NCBI RefSeq assembly: GCF_964355755.1
Contig: NC_092671.1
Coordinates: 21,042,001-21,106,000 of the forward strand
Source of the DNA: Antedon mediterranea
Lineage: Eukaryota > Echinodermata > Crinoidea > Comatulida > Antedonidae
Direction of reading: 5' to 3'
DNA length: 64,000 nucleotides
The notes under the pieces were generated by a model. That model was not told where the DNA came from. It did no database searches and was given only the letters and a program-made list of their open reading frames with translations. Both the position numbers and the translations under genes were made by a program. This document shows, piece by piece, positions 46,234 through 58,465 of the stretch; within the stretch, counting starts at the first letter, position 1; the number at the start of each line of letters is the position of its first letter.

Positions 46234-48080
46234 GTCATTACTTCTGAAACGTGTTACGGATGAGTCAGATTACGTTCTACTATTTGATGAAAGTCTAAAC
46301 AAAGGTACACACACAACTAAAGCAAATGGATATCCATGTCCGATTTTGGGCTAACAACCACGTGGAAACTAGATTCTTTGATAGTACATTCATGGGTCAT
46401 GCTACTGCTGAGAAAGTCGTCACCGATTTTAAGATATGTGCAGACAAACTAAATCTCCCAAAATTACTTCAAATCGGTATGGAGGGTCCAAACGTCAATT
46501 GGAAGTTTTATAAACTTCTCTCTGCCGATATAAAGACGAATTACAATACATCAGTTCTCAACATTGGGTCGTGTGGCCTTCATGTAATGCACAATGGGTT
46601 TCAAAGTGGTGTGCAGTCAATTGATTGGAAGGTCTACGACATACTGTCTAGTTTACAAATACTGTTCAAAGACACCCCTGCTCGTCGGGAAGATTTTGAG
46701 AACGCTACTGGCACACATGTGTTTGGCCTTAAGTTTTGTAAACACAGATGGGTGGAGAATGCTGCAGTTGCGAAGCGGTTTCTCAGTGTTTTTCCGCACC
46801 TTAAAACGTACATCAAGCAGGTGACCGAAAAGAAAATAAATGACCCAAAAACAAAGTCGTATGACACTCTGAAGGCTGCTTCAGTAGACTTATTTACGGT
46901 GCCCAGAATGCACTTTTTTGTGATGGTGGCCACACAAATGGAAACGTTTCTTAAAAAATATCAAACAGATCAACCAATGATACCGTTTCTTGAGAAAGAT
47001 CTAGTGGCATGTTTGAGAGGGCTATTGAGATTGGTCATTAAACCAGACGTCCTTTCCGGGCTCGTGAATGGCCAAAGTTTCACTAACTTTAATATAGATG
47101 AAACGAAAAACCATTTACTTGCTAACAAAGTAGACTGTGGAATATTAGCTTCAGAGCATATAAAGGAGTTGATCAAGAAAAAGAAGGTGTCCGAGTTACA
47201 AGAACTCAGGTTTAAAAATGAGTGCAAGACCATGGTTCTTACAATTGTTAAGAAAGTGCTATCTAAATGCCCACTTGGTTTCAGAATCGTTCAAAAAGCG
47301 AAATTTCTCGATCCAAGAAATTTTTGTTTAAGTGGTAATGCGCGATCTCTTAATGTTGGTAGACTAAAGGCTGTATTAAAAATATTAGCAAACAACCAAA
47401 AAATCAACCATGACATGTGTGATGAAATTGTTAATCAGGCAAACGAATTCTATGATTTTGTTGTGTTAAATAATTTATCAGATTTCACTGAATACGATCC
47501 TAAATGTAGAATTGACGAATTTTACTATGACCGCCTTAGCAAAACCACTAAGTATCACGCATTCTGGGGGGTAGTAAAATTGATTCTAATGCTTTCCCAT
47601 GGCCAGGCGACTGTTGAGAGAGGTTTTAGTGTAAACAAGGAGGTAGCGGCTGTCAATATGTCAGAGAGTACATATGTTTCGAAGCGCGTTGTATGCGGTC
47701 ACATAGCTTCAGTTGGTGGTGTTTTGTCTGTAAAGATAACGCCCCAATTAATTACTTCTGTGAGTGGGGCTAGGCAACGCTATAATCTCCATCTTGATAA
47801 TGAAAAACGTAAAGCGGCAGAATCTTCAAAGGCTATTAAGAGAAAATCGACGATCGATGAGTTAGATAACTTAAAAAAAGCCAAAAAAAGATGTATTGCT
47901 GATATTATGGGTTTAGAAAAATCGTCTGCAAAGTTTTCCGATCAAGCTGAAAGTAAAGGTAGTCTTACCCTCATTGCCAAAGCTAATAGCTTGCGTAGAA
48001 CCGCTTCTGAAAAAAAAGAGCAATTAGCTCAACTAGAGGAAGACATTAGACATAAATTAGAGGAAATCAAAAATAGCTAG
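46234..48080 (+). pseudogene. hAT-like transposase, exon 2, single frameshift
   Basis: Starts after TCATTTTAG. The first ~30 codons (SLLLKRV...YVLLFDESLNKGTHTT, including a likely catalytic Asp) are in the exon 1 frame, but one extra base near 46322-46325 shifts it, and that frame stops at once. From ATG 46326 the other frame runs 584 codons: MDIHVRFWANN, FMGHATAE, NIGSCGLHVMHNGF, FGLKFCKHRWVENA and the hAT C-terminal type block LSHGQATVERGFSVNK, then a Lys-rich coiled tail. The transposase would cut and rejoin element ends. One frameshift in otherwise intact coding implies recent activity or a sequence error. Confidence 0.75.
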
Positions 48081-49249
48081 GCTATTGTGTAGATTAAATT
48101 AGCAGAAATTGCTAAGTTGTAAAAAATAAACAATGTAAAAATCTCATGTGTTTAAGATCGTTTTGAATAAAGTTCAGAGTGAATTAGAATATGGTTTGAT
48201 TTCTTTTATTTATACCTTCTAAAAAAAACATACGATATACAGAAACGGCATTTAAACTCCGAATTCCGAACGAATTGTAGAACGTCATCCTATAGTAGTA
48301 TCAAATTACCAAATATCGTCGACAGTGCAGTGACTATGGAAACATCAGCCTTTGTTCAATACACGCCGTGACTACCCTCGATAGGCGCGGAAGTCTGGCG
48401 CGGTTCCACAAAGGCTTTACCAGGGAGTTGTTACAACTCTTTACGCTTTACTACCGTTACGTGTCATTTTACTCGATTTCCCACGCCTATGTTTTCAGTA
48501 CTGTATGTTTTTTTAGTGGCTACAGTTAGTACTTGAATATCTGAAAAACATCGTAACTACGAATTCATTTTTTTTTATTAATCTGTTGAACTTAATATTT
48601 AGGTATAATAATGTCCTTGAAATTTTAAAATGTTGACATTGAATGTCCTTGAAATGTCCTGGAATTTTACTAGCTCACAGGTGTACGAATCCTGTAAATA
48701 ATGTATTAATAATTATTAGGATGGTATTCATTTGAATAAACGCCTCTCCAATAAAACATCACTTTGGATAATAAACCCCCCCCCCCCACCCAACTATCTA
48801 ATAAACGTCCATCCACATATTTATAACAACACAATTATACGGTACTATTTGTAGTAGAATTCACCGCACTGTTATCTACAATTTACCAAGCATTTGTTAT
48901 TCTTTTTTAGCACTTTTCATATCTATTAGAGGATTTCATTTGATTATAAATGTTACCATATTATTAAAACTACAAAATTTAACATATATCCCTCGAATAA
49001 GCACCTCCCTCAAATGACCTCCACCTCCCCAAAGGGCCCTACCAAACAATAAAAACTGTACTTTAAAATGTTATTTTATCATCTAAAACACTGTGAAACA
49101 AAGTAGTTTAGTTTTACGAATGTCAAGCATTTTCAATAATGGTAACCGACAGAAAACGTATAAGGAGAACATTATCATTCCGAAAACCATCGTCTACACT
49201 TCCTAGAGGGGGAGCGAGCGAAGCGAGCTCACCCTCTAGTACACTGTAT

Positions 49250-51180
49250 AATTATAATACATTTTAGCATAGGCGAAAATACAGGACCACCTCTTATTAT
49301 AGTTTTTAACATAGCGATAACGTATGACGTGCACGTGGCGTCTGTCGTGCGGATAACTAACTCGTCAAAGTGACGAGTTTCATGTCTAGTTAGTTAATCC
49401 GCACTTGGCGGATAACTCCTTTTTATTGTATGGGATCAATATTTTTTTCTGTACTATTAGTTATCCGCATTCAGCGGATAACTCCTTGTAACTGTCCTGT
49501 TTCATCTTTTTTTTCTGTATTCTTCTTTCTTTCTGTCATTTTTGTGCAGAGGGTATCTCTAAAACGTGTAAACATAACATTTCATAACTTTGTCAACATG
49601 TGGGCATTCACGTGCCGAAAATTTCCCTGTACTATAGTACAGGATTTTATCCAAAAACGGCCAAATTTCGACGTTTTTATTTTTCGATAAAACTGGTTAC
49701 TATAGCATAATTGACATGCGCAGAACCCATTATTCGACTCTGCGCATGTTTATTGTGCTATATTAACCATTTATGTCACAAAAAAGTTGTGCACCTGCTA
49801 TTGTGAATGACGTTGCGCAACATGACTTACGCGCGTTTTTATGAATTTTGCGTTTTTAACATAGATCGAAAACCATATAACATTTTAATTTGAAACTTAG
49901 CAAAAGTTTAATTTATGTCTTGCGCTAAGTGACTGTGGAAAAAAAATGGCATGTTTCACACGAAGTTACGCGCGCACGCGCGTTTAAAATTTCAAAATGC
50001 GAAAAATCAATTTCTAATCAACTTTCTACGCGTTTCATGTCATTTTGAGCATGTCAAAAAATTCCACGTGCCCGCAAATTTTGACGCACGTGGCGTTTTA
50101 TCATAATTTTTTCAAATGATTTATATTTTTCCAGCCTTTTCTAGTAATTAAAACAATTTCGACTTAAAATTACGTCATACGGGCACGTCGAATTGGATAA
50201 TTTAAGTGCGTTTTAGATAAAAAAGTTCAAAAATTTGTCAAAACTTGTCAAAATTATGCCTTTTTTTAAACAGTCGTAGTTTCTAAACTAAACGGTGAAA
50301 GTTGTTTTTATTACATATTCTGGAAGTTGATGAGTTGTAGATATCGGATCATACATTAATATGGCTAACCGGACATTATGACGTCATCGTATGGCCACTC
50401 GAATATAAAATATAGGATTTTTGTATCTTTTATCATAGCGCATCACATTTAATAGAGCGTATCTCCACTTATACGTTTTCCAGTTTCACCTCGATTTTGA
50501 TATTGTCTAGGTCAATCAATTATCTTCCGCATGAGTAAATAATATTTTAATTTTTATGACATCATCATGTCTAAATAAAAATGTAAATTACGTGGGTCAC
50601 TTATTTTCATCTTTACAGTAACTTTCAATCTGTTATAGCTCGTCAGAATAAAAAGCGATAATCATGATTAAAACGTTTTCTGGAAGCTATTGTATTGTAG
50701 ATACGAATTCATGTAAACATTTTTCCAATCCGACGTTTTGACGTCATCATATGGCCAGTTGATTAAAAAGAATCGTATTTTCATCTTTTGCGTCATAGTT
50801 CATCACATTTATAAGATCGCGCATCTATATTTTACGTATTCAAATTTCTTCTATACGTTAATATCTTGTTGCTGAGATAATATCCTTCCGAAATTGCTAC
50901 CTTCGCGTTTCATTTTGAAACCGTCAACATGTTAAAAATTGGAATAAATAGCGGGTCCCGTTATTTCACCTATTCTACACTGTATGTGATATGTATACAG
51001 ATTATACTGTGTACTATATGACACAAAATAACAGAATTCAGCAATAACAACATAATCATATTCTTCAGTTCAGGTCATAATGCCATAATCTTTATCAGTG
51101 TGCAATATTCCAACGTATGACGTGCATGTGGCGTTTTTCGTGCGGATAACTAACTCGTCAAAGTGACAAGTTCAAATCTA
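49250..51180 (+). repeat. Family E: junction remnant plus longest copy (49460-51180)
   Basis: 49325-49420 is an E 3' end (AACTCGTCA-AAG-TGACGAGTT) running into a new E start. The long copy begins with hairpin 49460-49482 (GTTATCCGC-ATTCA-GCGGATAAC) and ends with 51152-51172 (AACTCGTCA-AAG-TGACAAGTT), about 1.7 kb. About 180 bp at 49605-49785 is an extra insertion with palindrome CCTGTACTATAGTACAGG. No coding frame. Confidence 0.75.
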
Positions 51181-51649
51181 GTTATTATTTTATTGTTCCC
51201 GGACATGATCCCATTGTATCCGTTTGTTGTTCGTATTTGTAATCTTATGAGTATGAGCATATGCCACCGATTTGAATCAAATCTTTAGTCTTTCCATATA
51301 TAAAAAGTGTACATGGAAAAATTGTTTTCCTCAACAGAAAATATGGTAAAACATTCAATTACTGTACATCATACATAGAACAAAATTACAATTAAAACCA
51401 TTCATTAAAACATCCATCAATCCCACATAAAAATAATATGTTATATTTAGGTTAAAAGTTATATTCCCATTTAAAAACCTGTAAATCTTTTAAAAAATAT
51501 ATATTGCATGTGTGATATTATGATCTAACAATCTTTGAGTTAAAAATATGCATGGAATTTGGTACAAATGACAGTCGTTTTCTTGACGTATTAGCTCTAG
51601 GAGCCAATGGCTTGTATATTAAAATCTCATATGTAATGGATGTTTCTTA

Positions 51650-52836
51650 TCTATATATAAATTTACGTAAGGGCAAAATTCGGTAAATCGCGTGTTATTT
51701 CTAGAATGTTTACTCGATGGTATATAAAGTTGGTACGTACTTTCGGTACTGATTTTAACCACCTGATGTAACCCTGTTTACTAATTAAATTAAGTTAGAT
51801 AATTAGTTATTGACGATTAAAACGAATTTAGGTTCAACGATTTGCCCCAAATAGGGTTGTTTTCCGATCGTGGTATGTCCATCTTGAAAAATACCCGCCA
51901 CAAAAATGCGAGGAGGCTTCGCATTTTCCTATCTCCTCCTACGATAATTGTTTTTATTAGCTGAAAACCGGTTGAACAGCTAGAGTACACCATCATAATG
52001 TTGAAGACAGGCCGATTTTCTTAAAAAAATACTATTTTGATATTTTAATATACGTTTATAGAAATGTATTGATTTGCAATGAATGGAACATTCCAAATTA
52101 TTGCATACCTCCATGGTTTAACACAAGTAGGTAAATTTATAGACCCTTGGAGAATAAACAGAAATAGTATTGTAATGCTATACAATACTGCAAATAGGTA
52201 TTAACCACTTTTGATCGCCATTTGAATCAAAAGTGTGTTGGTACTGTTAGATATATATAAACAAATATACTAATAAACTTTATCACTGTGCTGAGTGTGG
52301 GTAGCCCCTACTTTTAGATTATAAACACATAATAATATAATACTTTATTACCGTCAGTTGTTTCTCAACGTTTGTATTAATTAATAATTACAAAAATATA
52401 AACGTATTAGTGGTCCTCGTGGTCCTTATTAAATGTACTTTACTATTTCAATCGACCATGAGACAGTGACAGATTTAATAAAGTATTAAATCGGAAATGT
52501 TTTACTCTATTTAGTGGTATATTATTTATAGGCCTATAAAAAAAATATTTCGTTAATGATTGGATAATAAAGAAATATAAAGAATAATTTAACAAAGTTC
52601 GGTTTGTTTAAATGAGTCCAAATAATAAATGTCGACTCATTTCTAGGTGCTAATTTAGGTTGACTACATAAATCATTGTGTCTACTTATTTGTTTCTGTA
52701 AAAGACAATGTTTTATAGTCCTGCCGTACGTACATTTGAAATCGCCAGTTTTTTTACGCTGAAATTACTATGTATTCGAGAACCATCTGTGGACACGAAT
52801 TAGATGGTACGCGAGCGAAGCGAGCGTACCATCTAG
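51650..52836 (+). mobile_element. Non-autonomous Helitron, full length, 1187 bp
   Basis: Begins TCTATATATAAATTTACG after A (51649) and ends CTAG (52833-52836) before T (52837). The 3' end holds a hairpin, AGATGGTACGC and its complement (52802-52812, 52824-52834), around GAGCGAAGCGA. These are the canonical Helitron termini and target. No Rep/helicase frame. The first ~350 bp match the copy starting at 63609. Confidence 0.82.
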
Positions 52837-52837
52837 T

Positions 52838-53719
52838 CTTCTAAAATTTCACTTAATTTATTTACGACCTGTTTTTCATAAAGATATTTTAAATCATTAA
52901 CCGTACAACCAATTATATTTGATGCTATCTAATTCTAATGAGACCTTGTGTGTTTCATTTAAATTACCGAACCAGGCAATGAAAGAGATAACTATTATAC
53001 TGATTGAATAACTGTTTCATAGAATAATTTCAGAAGTACTACAGCTATTAAATTTATTTAGCTTTCTGAGGAAATATAACCTTTGGTGAACTTTTTTCTC
53101 GCGTATGAAGGTTTTTTATATAATAATGGTATGCAGTATAAACGATAAAAATAAACGAGAAACATGGTGTTCTTTTATTATTATTTCATAGAAATAACAT
53201 AAACATGAAATGTCTTGTACACGGCCGAAAAAACGTGTGTGGCGTGTTTGGCATTTTATTGATTTGTGTTATAGACACGGCGATTACGGCAATCAGTGTA
53301 TACTAAATTACATTGAGTTATTCACCCGGCTATAGGGTATATATCTGAGGTTAACAGACCACCAAAGCACAGTCGTACACTAAACACATGCACTTACTAT
53401 CGAGGCATTTTCGGAGTGCCGCATTACCAAATATTCATTTCGTTGAAGTGTTTTTCGATCAATGTTTGTTTATTAGTTCGTCGAAAAAGATCCGTAGAGT
53501 ATTTAGGAAGGATTTATTTAAATTTACATTATGTGACAATGTTATTAAATGTGATGGAAGCAGTTGCTCTAGCCTATTAAACAGTGTGTAAGCATCTTTT
53601 TTTCCAAAATTTTTTTAGGCTCCCAAACCCACCCGCTGTTTTGCGCGTACATCCCCCCCCCCCCCACATTGGGCAAATCCTGGCGCCACTACTGTTAAAA
53701 ATAACTACTGAATAGATTA
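52838..53719. other. Gene-free MRPL45 intron sequence
   Basis: No coding signal; the ORF at 53388-53591 has no recognisable motif. C run near 53650. Confidence 0.4.
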
Positions 53720-53990
53720 ACAAGCACGAATGTGCGATACTCGGGGCACAGCCGGTAAAGACCGGATGTAATGTCACACATACACATCAATAACCTTGCT
53801 ACCAAATACCATCTTCGAGACGTGATATGGCTGCATCCGGTTTGAAATTCAAAAATCTATATATTTGAGGACATGCCCCTGTAGTATATTCATGCCAAAT
53901 CCCAGCTCAATACTACAACGAATAAGGGAGGAGTAGTCACACTTTTTACTCAATAGTGTCCGGATGGAAGAAGAAGAGGAAAAGATGATG
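53720..53990 (+). repeat. Family C repeat, continuous copy
   Basis: AACAAGCACGAATGTGCGATACTCGG... through CCAAATCCCAGCTCAATACT to TCAATAGTGTCCGGATGGA. It shows as one piece what is interrupted at 32735-33745. Confidence 0.7.
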
Positions 53991-54068
53991 TGATGTGACG
54001 TTTTTGTTATCGTATTCGTAAGGTTGCGAAACCTCCCTATTGTTTCCATTAAAATACACATTATATCT

Positions 54069-54595
54069 TTACAAAGTTGTCATAATCTGTTTTTTAAATA
54101 AAGAAATGGTTTGGTAATTTTTAAGATCATCATTAATTTCATTCCACATTTTTGCACCTATGTATGCTGATGACATAAAACATACATTATATGTAAGCAT
54201 TTTAACCGACCAATCAGAACAGGGTTGACATCTTTTCTTGAACTTTGAACTTTGTTTGGGTGACATTTCCGAGCATCCCAATACTTCCGAAGACGTTGCT
54301 TCCGAAGACATACCGAAGATGGCATTCTTTGTGACGTCACAGGTCTTTTAAATAAAATCATAAAATTCACTTTTTGGCTTAAATATCTGTTTCGTATGTT
54401 TTCCAGCGTTTCCAACCCTCTTGAAACCATTCTAAGGTGTTCCATGCGATACAATGTTAAACTGTTGGCTACAACATATCTGGGGCATTTTAGGTCATTA
54501 CCTGATTTCTCCCTACGAAAGTAATAATTGATTGACCTCTCGCTTTGTTGTATGAGAGAATGTATCTGGTGGGTGAAAATCTGTGAAAATACCAT
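54069..54595 (-). pseudogene. Degenerate LINE C-terminal fragment
   Basis: Two overlapping minus frames. The terminal one ends AYIGAKMWNEINDDLKNYQTISLFKKQIM, the W-N-x-(I/L)-x2-(E/D)-I/L...FK pattern that closes many CR1-type LINE proteins. No RT block present and the upstream part is not alignable by eye, so this is a decayed 3' piece. Confidence 0.45.
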
Positions 54596-54597
54596 AT

Positions 54598-54641
54598 GGC
54601 TCTGTGGTCTAGTGGTATGATACTCGCCCTGTAAGCGAGAC
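54598..54641 (+). tRNA. tRNA 5'-half pseudogene (anticodon TGT)
   Basis: GGCTCTGTGGTCTAGTGGTATGATACTCGC-CCTGTAA-GCGAG has a D arm with a box-A-like sequence and a 5-bp anticodon stem, anticodon TGT (Thr by code). It then breaks off at the variable region: no T arm or acceptor 3' strand. The bases after it on minus, GCATAGCTCATTGGTATAAG, look like the D arm of another tRNA, so two halves lie head to head. Confidence 0.5.
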
Positions 54642-54679
54642 TAAAAATACGGAACTTATACCAATGAGCTATGCTTGAC

Positions 54680-56726
54680 GCGATTATTAGATCATGTTCC
54701 GAATATGAGCACTGTTTCTATAATTTACAGTATGATTTATATAAATAATATATACAATAAAATAAAAACTTGGTTACTTCATGGTACAAATTTGTTTCAT
54801 ATGACCAGCTAAGCTGGCTACACTCATCAGGTGATGTACAGAGATTCATGCTTTATTAGGTTTATTTGACCAATAAATATCCAGTGTATTTATAAACTGA
54901 ATATCTCATAAAAGCATTTAAAAACAATGAAAATGGGCCAAAACCAGTTGCCGAAAAACGGTTGCCAGAACATCCTTCTACAACCTGTAGGGGTTTACCT
55001 GAGCCATTATTACACATTCAGAGAACCATTGTCTTTGCTCACTCACCCTCAAATATTATCAAAATTATCTTATCATTATTAGTCTTTTAATATACTTTTG
55101 CTTGGAACTAGAAGAAAATAAAAACAAAGATTTGTTTTGATCATTTTTCTTTTGGTCACTATGTAGGTAGGTTGCCAGCGTTGTTATTGATAACATTAAT
55201 TGTGCAATCTTTCTTTATTACTGCAATTTCCTAGTTTACATGTCTCTTTTGATTTATGGCTCCATTGAAAAAAATGCTGTGTAGCAAGAAGATAGCTTTT
55301 ATTGGAAATTGTACATCATATAATTTTAGAACAATCTTAAATTTGAATGTTTAAGAGACAAGATATCAGTTAAGCTAATAATGGAAAGAGTAATATAAAA
55401 ACTGAAACTAAGTACATAAACTAATTCATCTGAATTCGAAACTGAAGCACACTTTATACTATATGTTTTTAAGTTTTGTGATGAAATTACCAAGATTAAT
55501 CAAATAATTTTACTAACAAATTTTAAAAAGCTCCTTCCCAAAAGTAACATAATGCCACCTATGTATTGTATACTAAAGTACCTACAAGTTTATAGTGAGG
55601 TCTTAAGACCACCAAATAATAAAAGATAATAGTGTCCAATTGTCATTACAGAGTGTCAAATTATTTTCTAGGTTCCTTAATTTTTCAAAGCATACAGTTT
55701 TATGCTTTCGTATAACTAATCATTTAAGTCAAACCCAACAAACAATTTTCATTGGTATACTCCATATCAAAGGTCAACATTCTATAAATGTTTTATACGC
55801 TGGTGCATTAAGTTGCGCGGCGGTCTGTAATCTTATTTTGATCATTATAAAGGCTGACTAGAGATTTTCTGTTGCTCATGAGCCTAGCAGTAATATACTT
55901 ATTAAACATGGAATATATTGATTTTTAATTCATTTTATGTATACCAGGGCGTGGTCATGGCTGTATATTAAAATTTGTATGAAGTACAAATTACGTCAGA
56001 TATTTTTTTATTTTTTTTTCTACAATTTTGTTTGGTTACGTATCTTTAAAACTTGTTGTAACCTGGTCAATATATAGAACCTTATGGGAAGTTGTGCAAC
56101 ATTATTTATGCTTAATTTATATGATTTATCATAATTTAAAAACCAAAAAACTTTTTTATTACAAATTAATAAAATTATAATTCATATCAAGTGTCACCAT
56201 CTTGTAGATTAAAGGTACAGTAATTACGTGCACATGCGCATTTAAAAATTAAATATGCTAATATCAATTTCTGATCTTCTAAACTTTTCTCATGTTTCAG
56301 ATCATTTTGACAATTTCAAAATTCAGAATTTTTTTTGCGTTTTGCATCGCGCACCACATGCAAGTATAGAAGGACCATTTTTTCCCCATGATTTATGTTC
56401 TGCATATTTTTGGTGTTCAATTCTATTAATTTTCATGAACTTCAAATGCAAAATAATGACACACATGCATGTCAATCTTAAAAATAATGCTCTTGAAAAT
56501 AGACAATTTAATGCAAATTGTGTATATATATATAATTATATAGATCTTATTTTGTCTCCCCAAACAGGTCTTTCTGTTGACTGTTGACTTTGAATTGAAC
56601 ATTCAATTAAATTTAATCAATTATCTCGCTTCTGGAAACATGAGTGATCAGTATAATATTACTGTTTACTATAATAGTTTTTCTGTTGTTATGGGTTATT
56701 ATAACATGTCTCAATTCTTAATTTAG
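54680..56726. other. Gene-free MRPL45 intron sequence
   Basis: AT-rich. ORFs at 55640-55861 and 56255-56587 have no motif. The 3' end provides the CTTAATTTAG acceptor of the next exon. Confidence 0.45.
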
Positions 56727-56876
56727 GACATGATTTCAGGCTTCAGGTACAAAACAATTCGCTGGAACTTAATGGAATCAATTGAGAAACCAAAAGTTGT
56801 ACACGTTCGAACAACAGACATGCTGTCAAAGGGAAACTTGTATGGTCAAGTTACTGTAAGAATGCACACAAAACAG
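56727..56876 (+). CDS. MRPL45: MRPL45 (mL45), 150-nt internal coding exon
   Basis: Exactly 50 codons between TTAATTTAG and GTAAAA, phase 0 on both sides. Encodes DMISGFRYKTIRWNLMESIE, then VVHVRTTDM and GNLYGQVTVRMHTKQ, the central Tim44-like domain of mL45 and its most conserved part. No stops, and aligns without gaps to the remembered vertebrate sequence. Preceding intron 19.3 kb, following intron 3.9 kb. Confidence 0.92.
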
Positions 56877-57480
56877 GTAAAACACTAAACCTATATCATT
56901 ATTATCCTTCCAAAGATTTTAAAACCCTTGTTGAGCTGTGAAATGTGCAAATCTGTGTCGACGTTCATAATCCACTAATGTGCAAATGTCGCTAAATGTA
57001 AAAATGATCAGTTTTGACATGAAATGTGCATTCTACAAATGTGCAAATAAATGTCTTCAACCAAGTAAGTTTAGGCATATAGGCCTAGTTAAAATGTTCT
57101 ACATTTATATAAAGGGCATTTTTGTGTTATGCAAGATTTAGACAATTTAGCTTTTAGAATTTTTGTGTGCAAATTGTATCAAAATACTCAATCAATGTAT
57201 TTTCATTATTGATCAAATCAAAGCTCATTGGTAAATCTGTTACATATATTTATAAAAATGAAATGCAAGTAAAAAAAATTCAATTAAAATTATATAACGT
57301 TATTGTGCAGATTCAAATTGCGCAACAACATCTTTGGGCTATGTTAAATTGTGCGTAACTTTTACATTCACATGCCTATCTCCATCTGTTATTTTTCCTG
57401 CTGTTTTTTTATTTTAAAGAAAATTATTGACGTTTTGTAATATAATGCATATTGTTTTACTTTAAAAACATTAATACAAA

Positions 57481-57960
57481 CCAGGTCATACCTAAGTAGA
57501 TCACGTCGAATCTCCTCTCGTGGATAGTTTTAGGCCTAACCTAGCTAGGCTTAGTCCTAACCTAGCTAGGCTTAGTTTTGTAGGCATAGCTGGTAAAGTG
57601 TGAACATCCTATGCTAGCTATAAACCTAGCCTGGTATTGTCTAGTTGCTGTATTGTCTCTTTTTTTTTAGCAGAATACATTAATACAAATTGGGGAAGAT
57701 ACGACACGCTGAAAATTTTAAGGTTCTTATTTGTTTGCCTTCACAATTGATCAAAAGTTCTGCAAAAAACATTAATACAAATCAGGTCATTCCTTGTCTT
57801 AAATGTATATTTTATGGTTATTACGATAGAGAAAAACATTGCACTACCTAAGTAGATCACGTCGAATACAAATTGGGGAAGATACGACACACTGACCATT
57901 TTAAAGTTCTTCCATTCGTTTTGCCTTCACAATTGATTAAAAGTTTTGCATCACAAAAGC
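57481..57960 (+). repeat. Diverged direct repeats
   Basis: CCTAAGTAGATCACGTCGAAT occurs near 57490 and 57846. AAATTGGGGAAGATACGACAC...GCCTTCACAATTGAT(C/T)AAAAGTT occurs near 57688 and 57870. AACCTAGCTAGGCTTAGT is doubled near 57538-57575. Type unknown. Confidence 0.6.
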
Positions 57961-58465
57961 AACACGAAAATAATAATTTCTACGCAATGCATGCTGGTAT
58001 TTATAGTGGGCCACTTAAATTATTAAAATCAACTTATATTTCACATTTTTAATCATTATTATTATTCATTATTGAAGCCAATGTATACATTTTAAATAAA
58101 ATTGTTTGTAATTTCATCTATATTTGAATTTGCCACAGCCCCTGCGTTGTCCCCAATGTCCCTGTGTATTGATTTTCCATCTCCTGTCTACCACACTGTT
58201 TTGGTTGTTGTTTACTGTTTTCCTTACGATCAACGAATGCCTTTTGACGATCAAATCCTTGCCGATGGCTAGGCCTACTCCTATGATCTAAAAGATGTAT
58301 TGTCCCTCTGAAAAAATAATTCTTAAAAAAATTTTGTTGAATATTCCATTTTAATGTAACATAATAGTTATCTACTTTGATCAAAAATTGGATTGAAAAA
58401 AAATGTATTTACCTGTAAAAAATGTAATTTTTTTTATTTTTTATTTTTTTTTAAAAACAAAACCA

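Larger units (their letters stand above)
44869..48694 (+). mobile_element. hAT-like DNA transposon, 3.8 kb, with frameshifted transposase
   Basis: Left end CAGGGTTCGTACGCG and right end, inverted, CAGGATTCGTACACC are flanked by TAAATA on both sides (44863-44868, 48695-48700), a 6-bp duplication where hAT elements usually make 8. Subterminal GTCCTTGAA(A/T) repeats cluster inside both ends (about 44895-44985 and 48610-48660), likely transposase-binding sites. The coding region is 45496-48080. It is nested in a Helitron-like element. Confidence 0.85.
44037..49239 (+). mobile_element. Candidate non-autonomous Helitron, hosting the nested hAT-like element
   Basis: The 5' end TCTATATATAAATTATGG is preceded by A (44036). 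The 3' end is CTAG (49236-49239) followed by T, with a subterminal hairpin CTAGAGGG...CCCTCTAG around GAGCGAGCGAAGCGAGCTC. Canonical Helitrons start TC, end CTRR after a hairpin and insert between A and T. Minus the nested 3.8 kb the element would be ~1.37 kb, close to the related copy at 51650. Also contains a 15-bp inverted pair ACACAGGAAGATAGC (44694-44708 and 44745-44759). Confidence 0.6.

Noticed and set aside
56255-56587. 110-codon plus-strand ORF before MRPL45 exon 3
   Set aside because: No motif, low-complexity AT-rich sequence, located in an intron.
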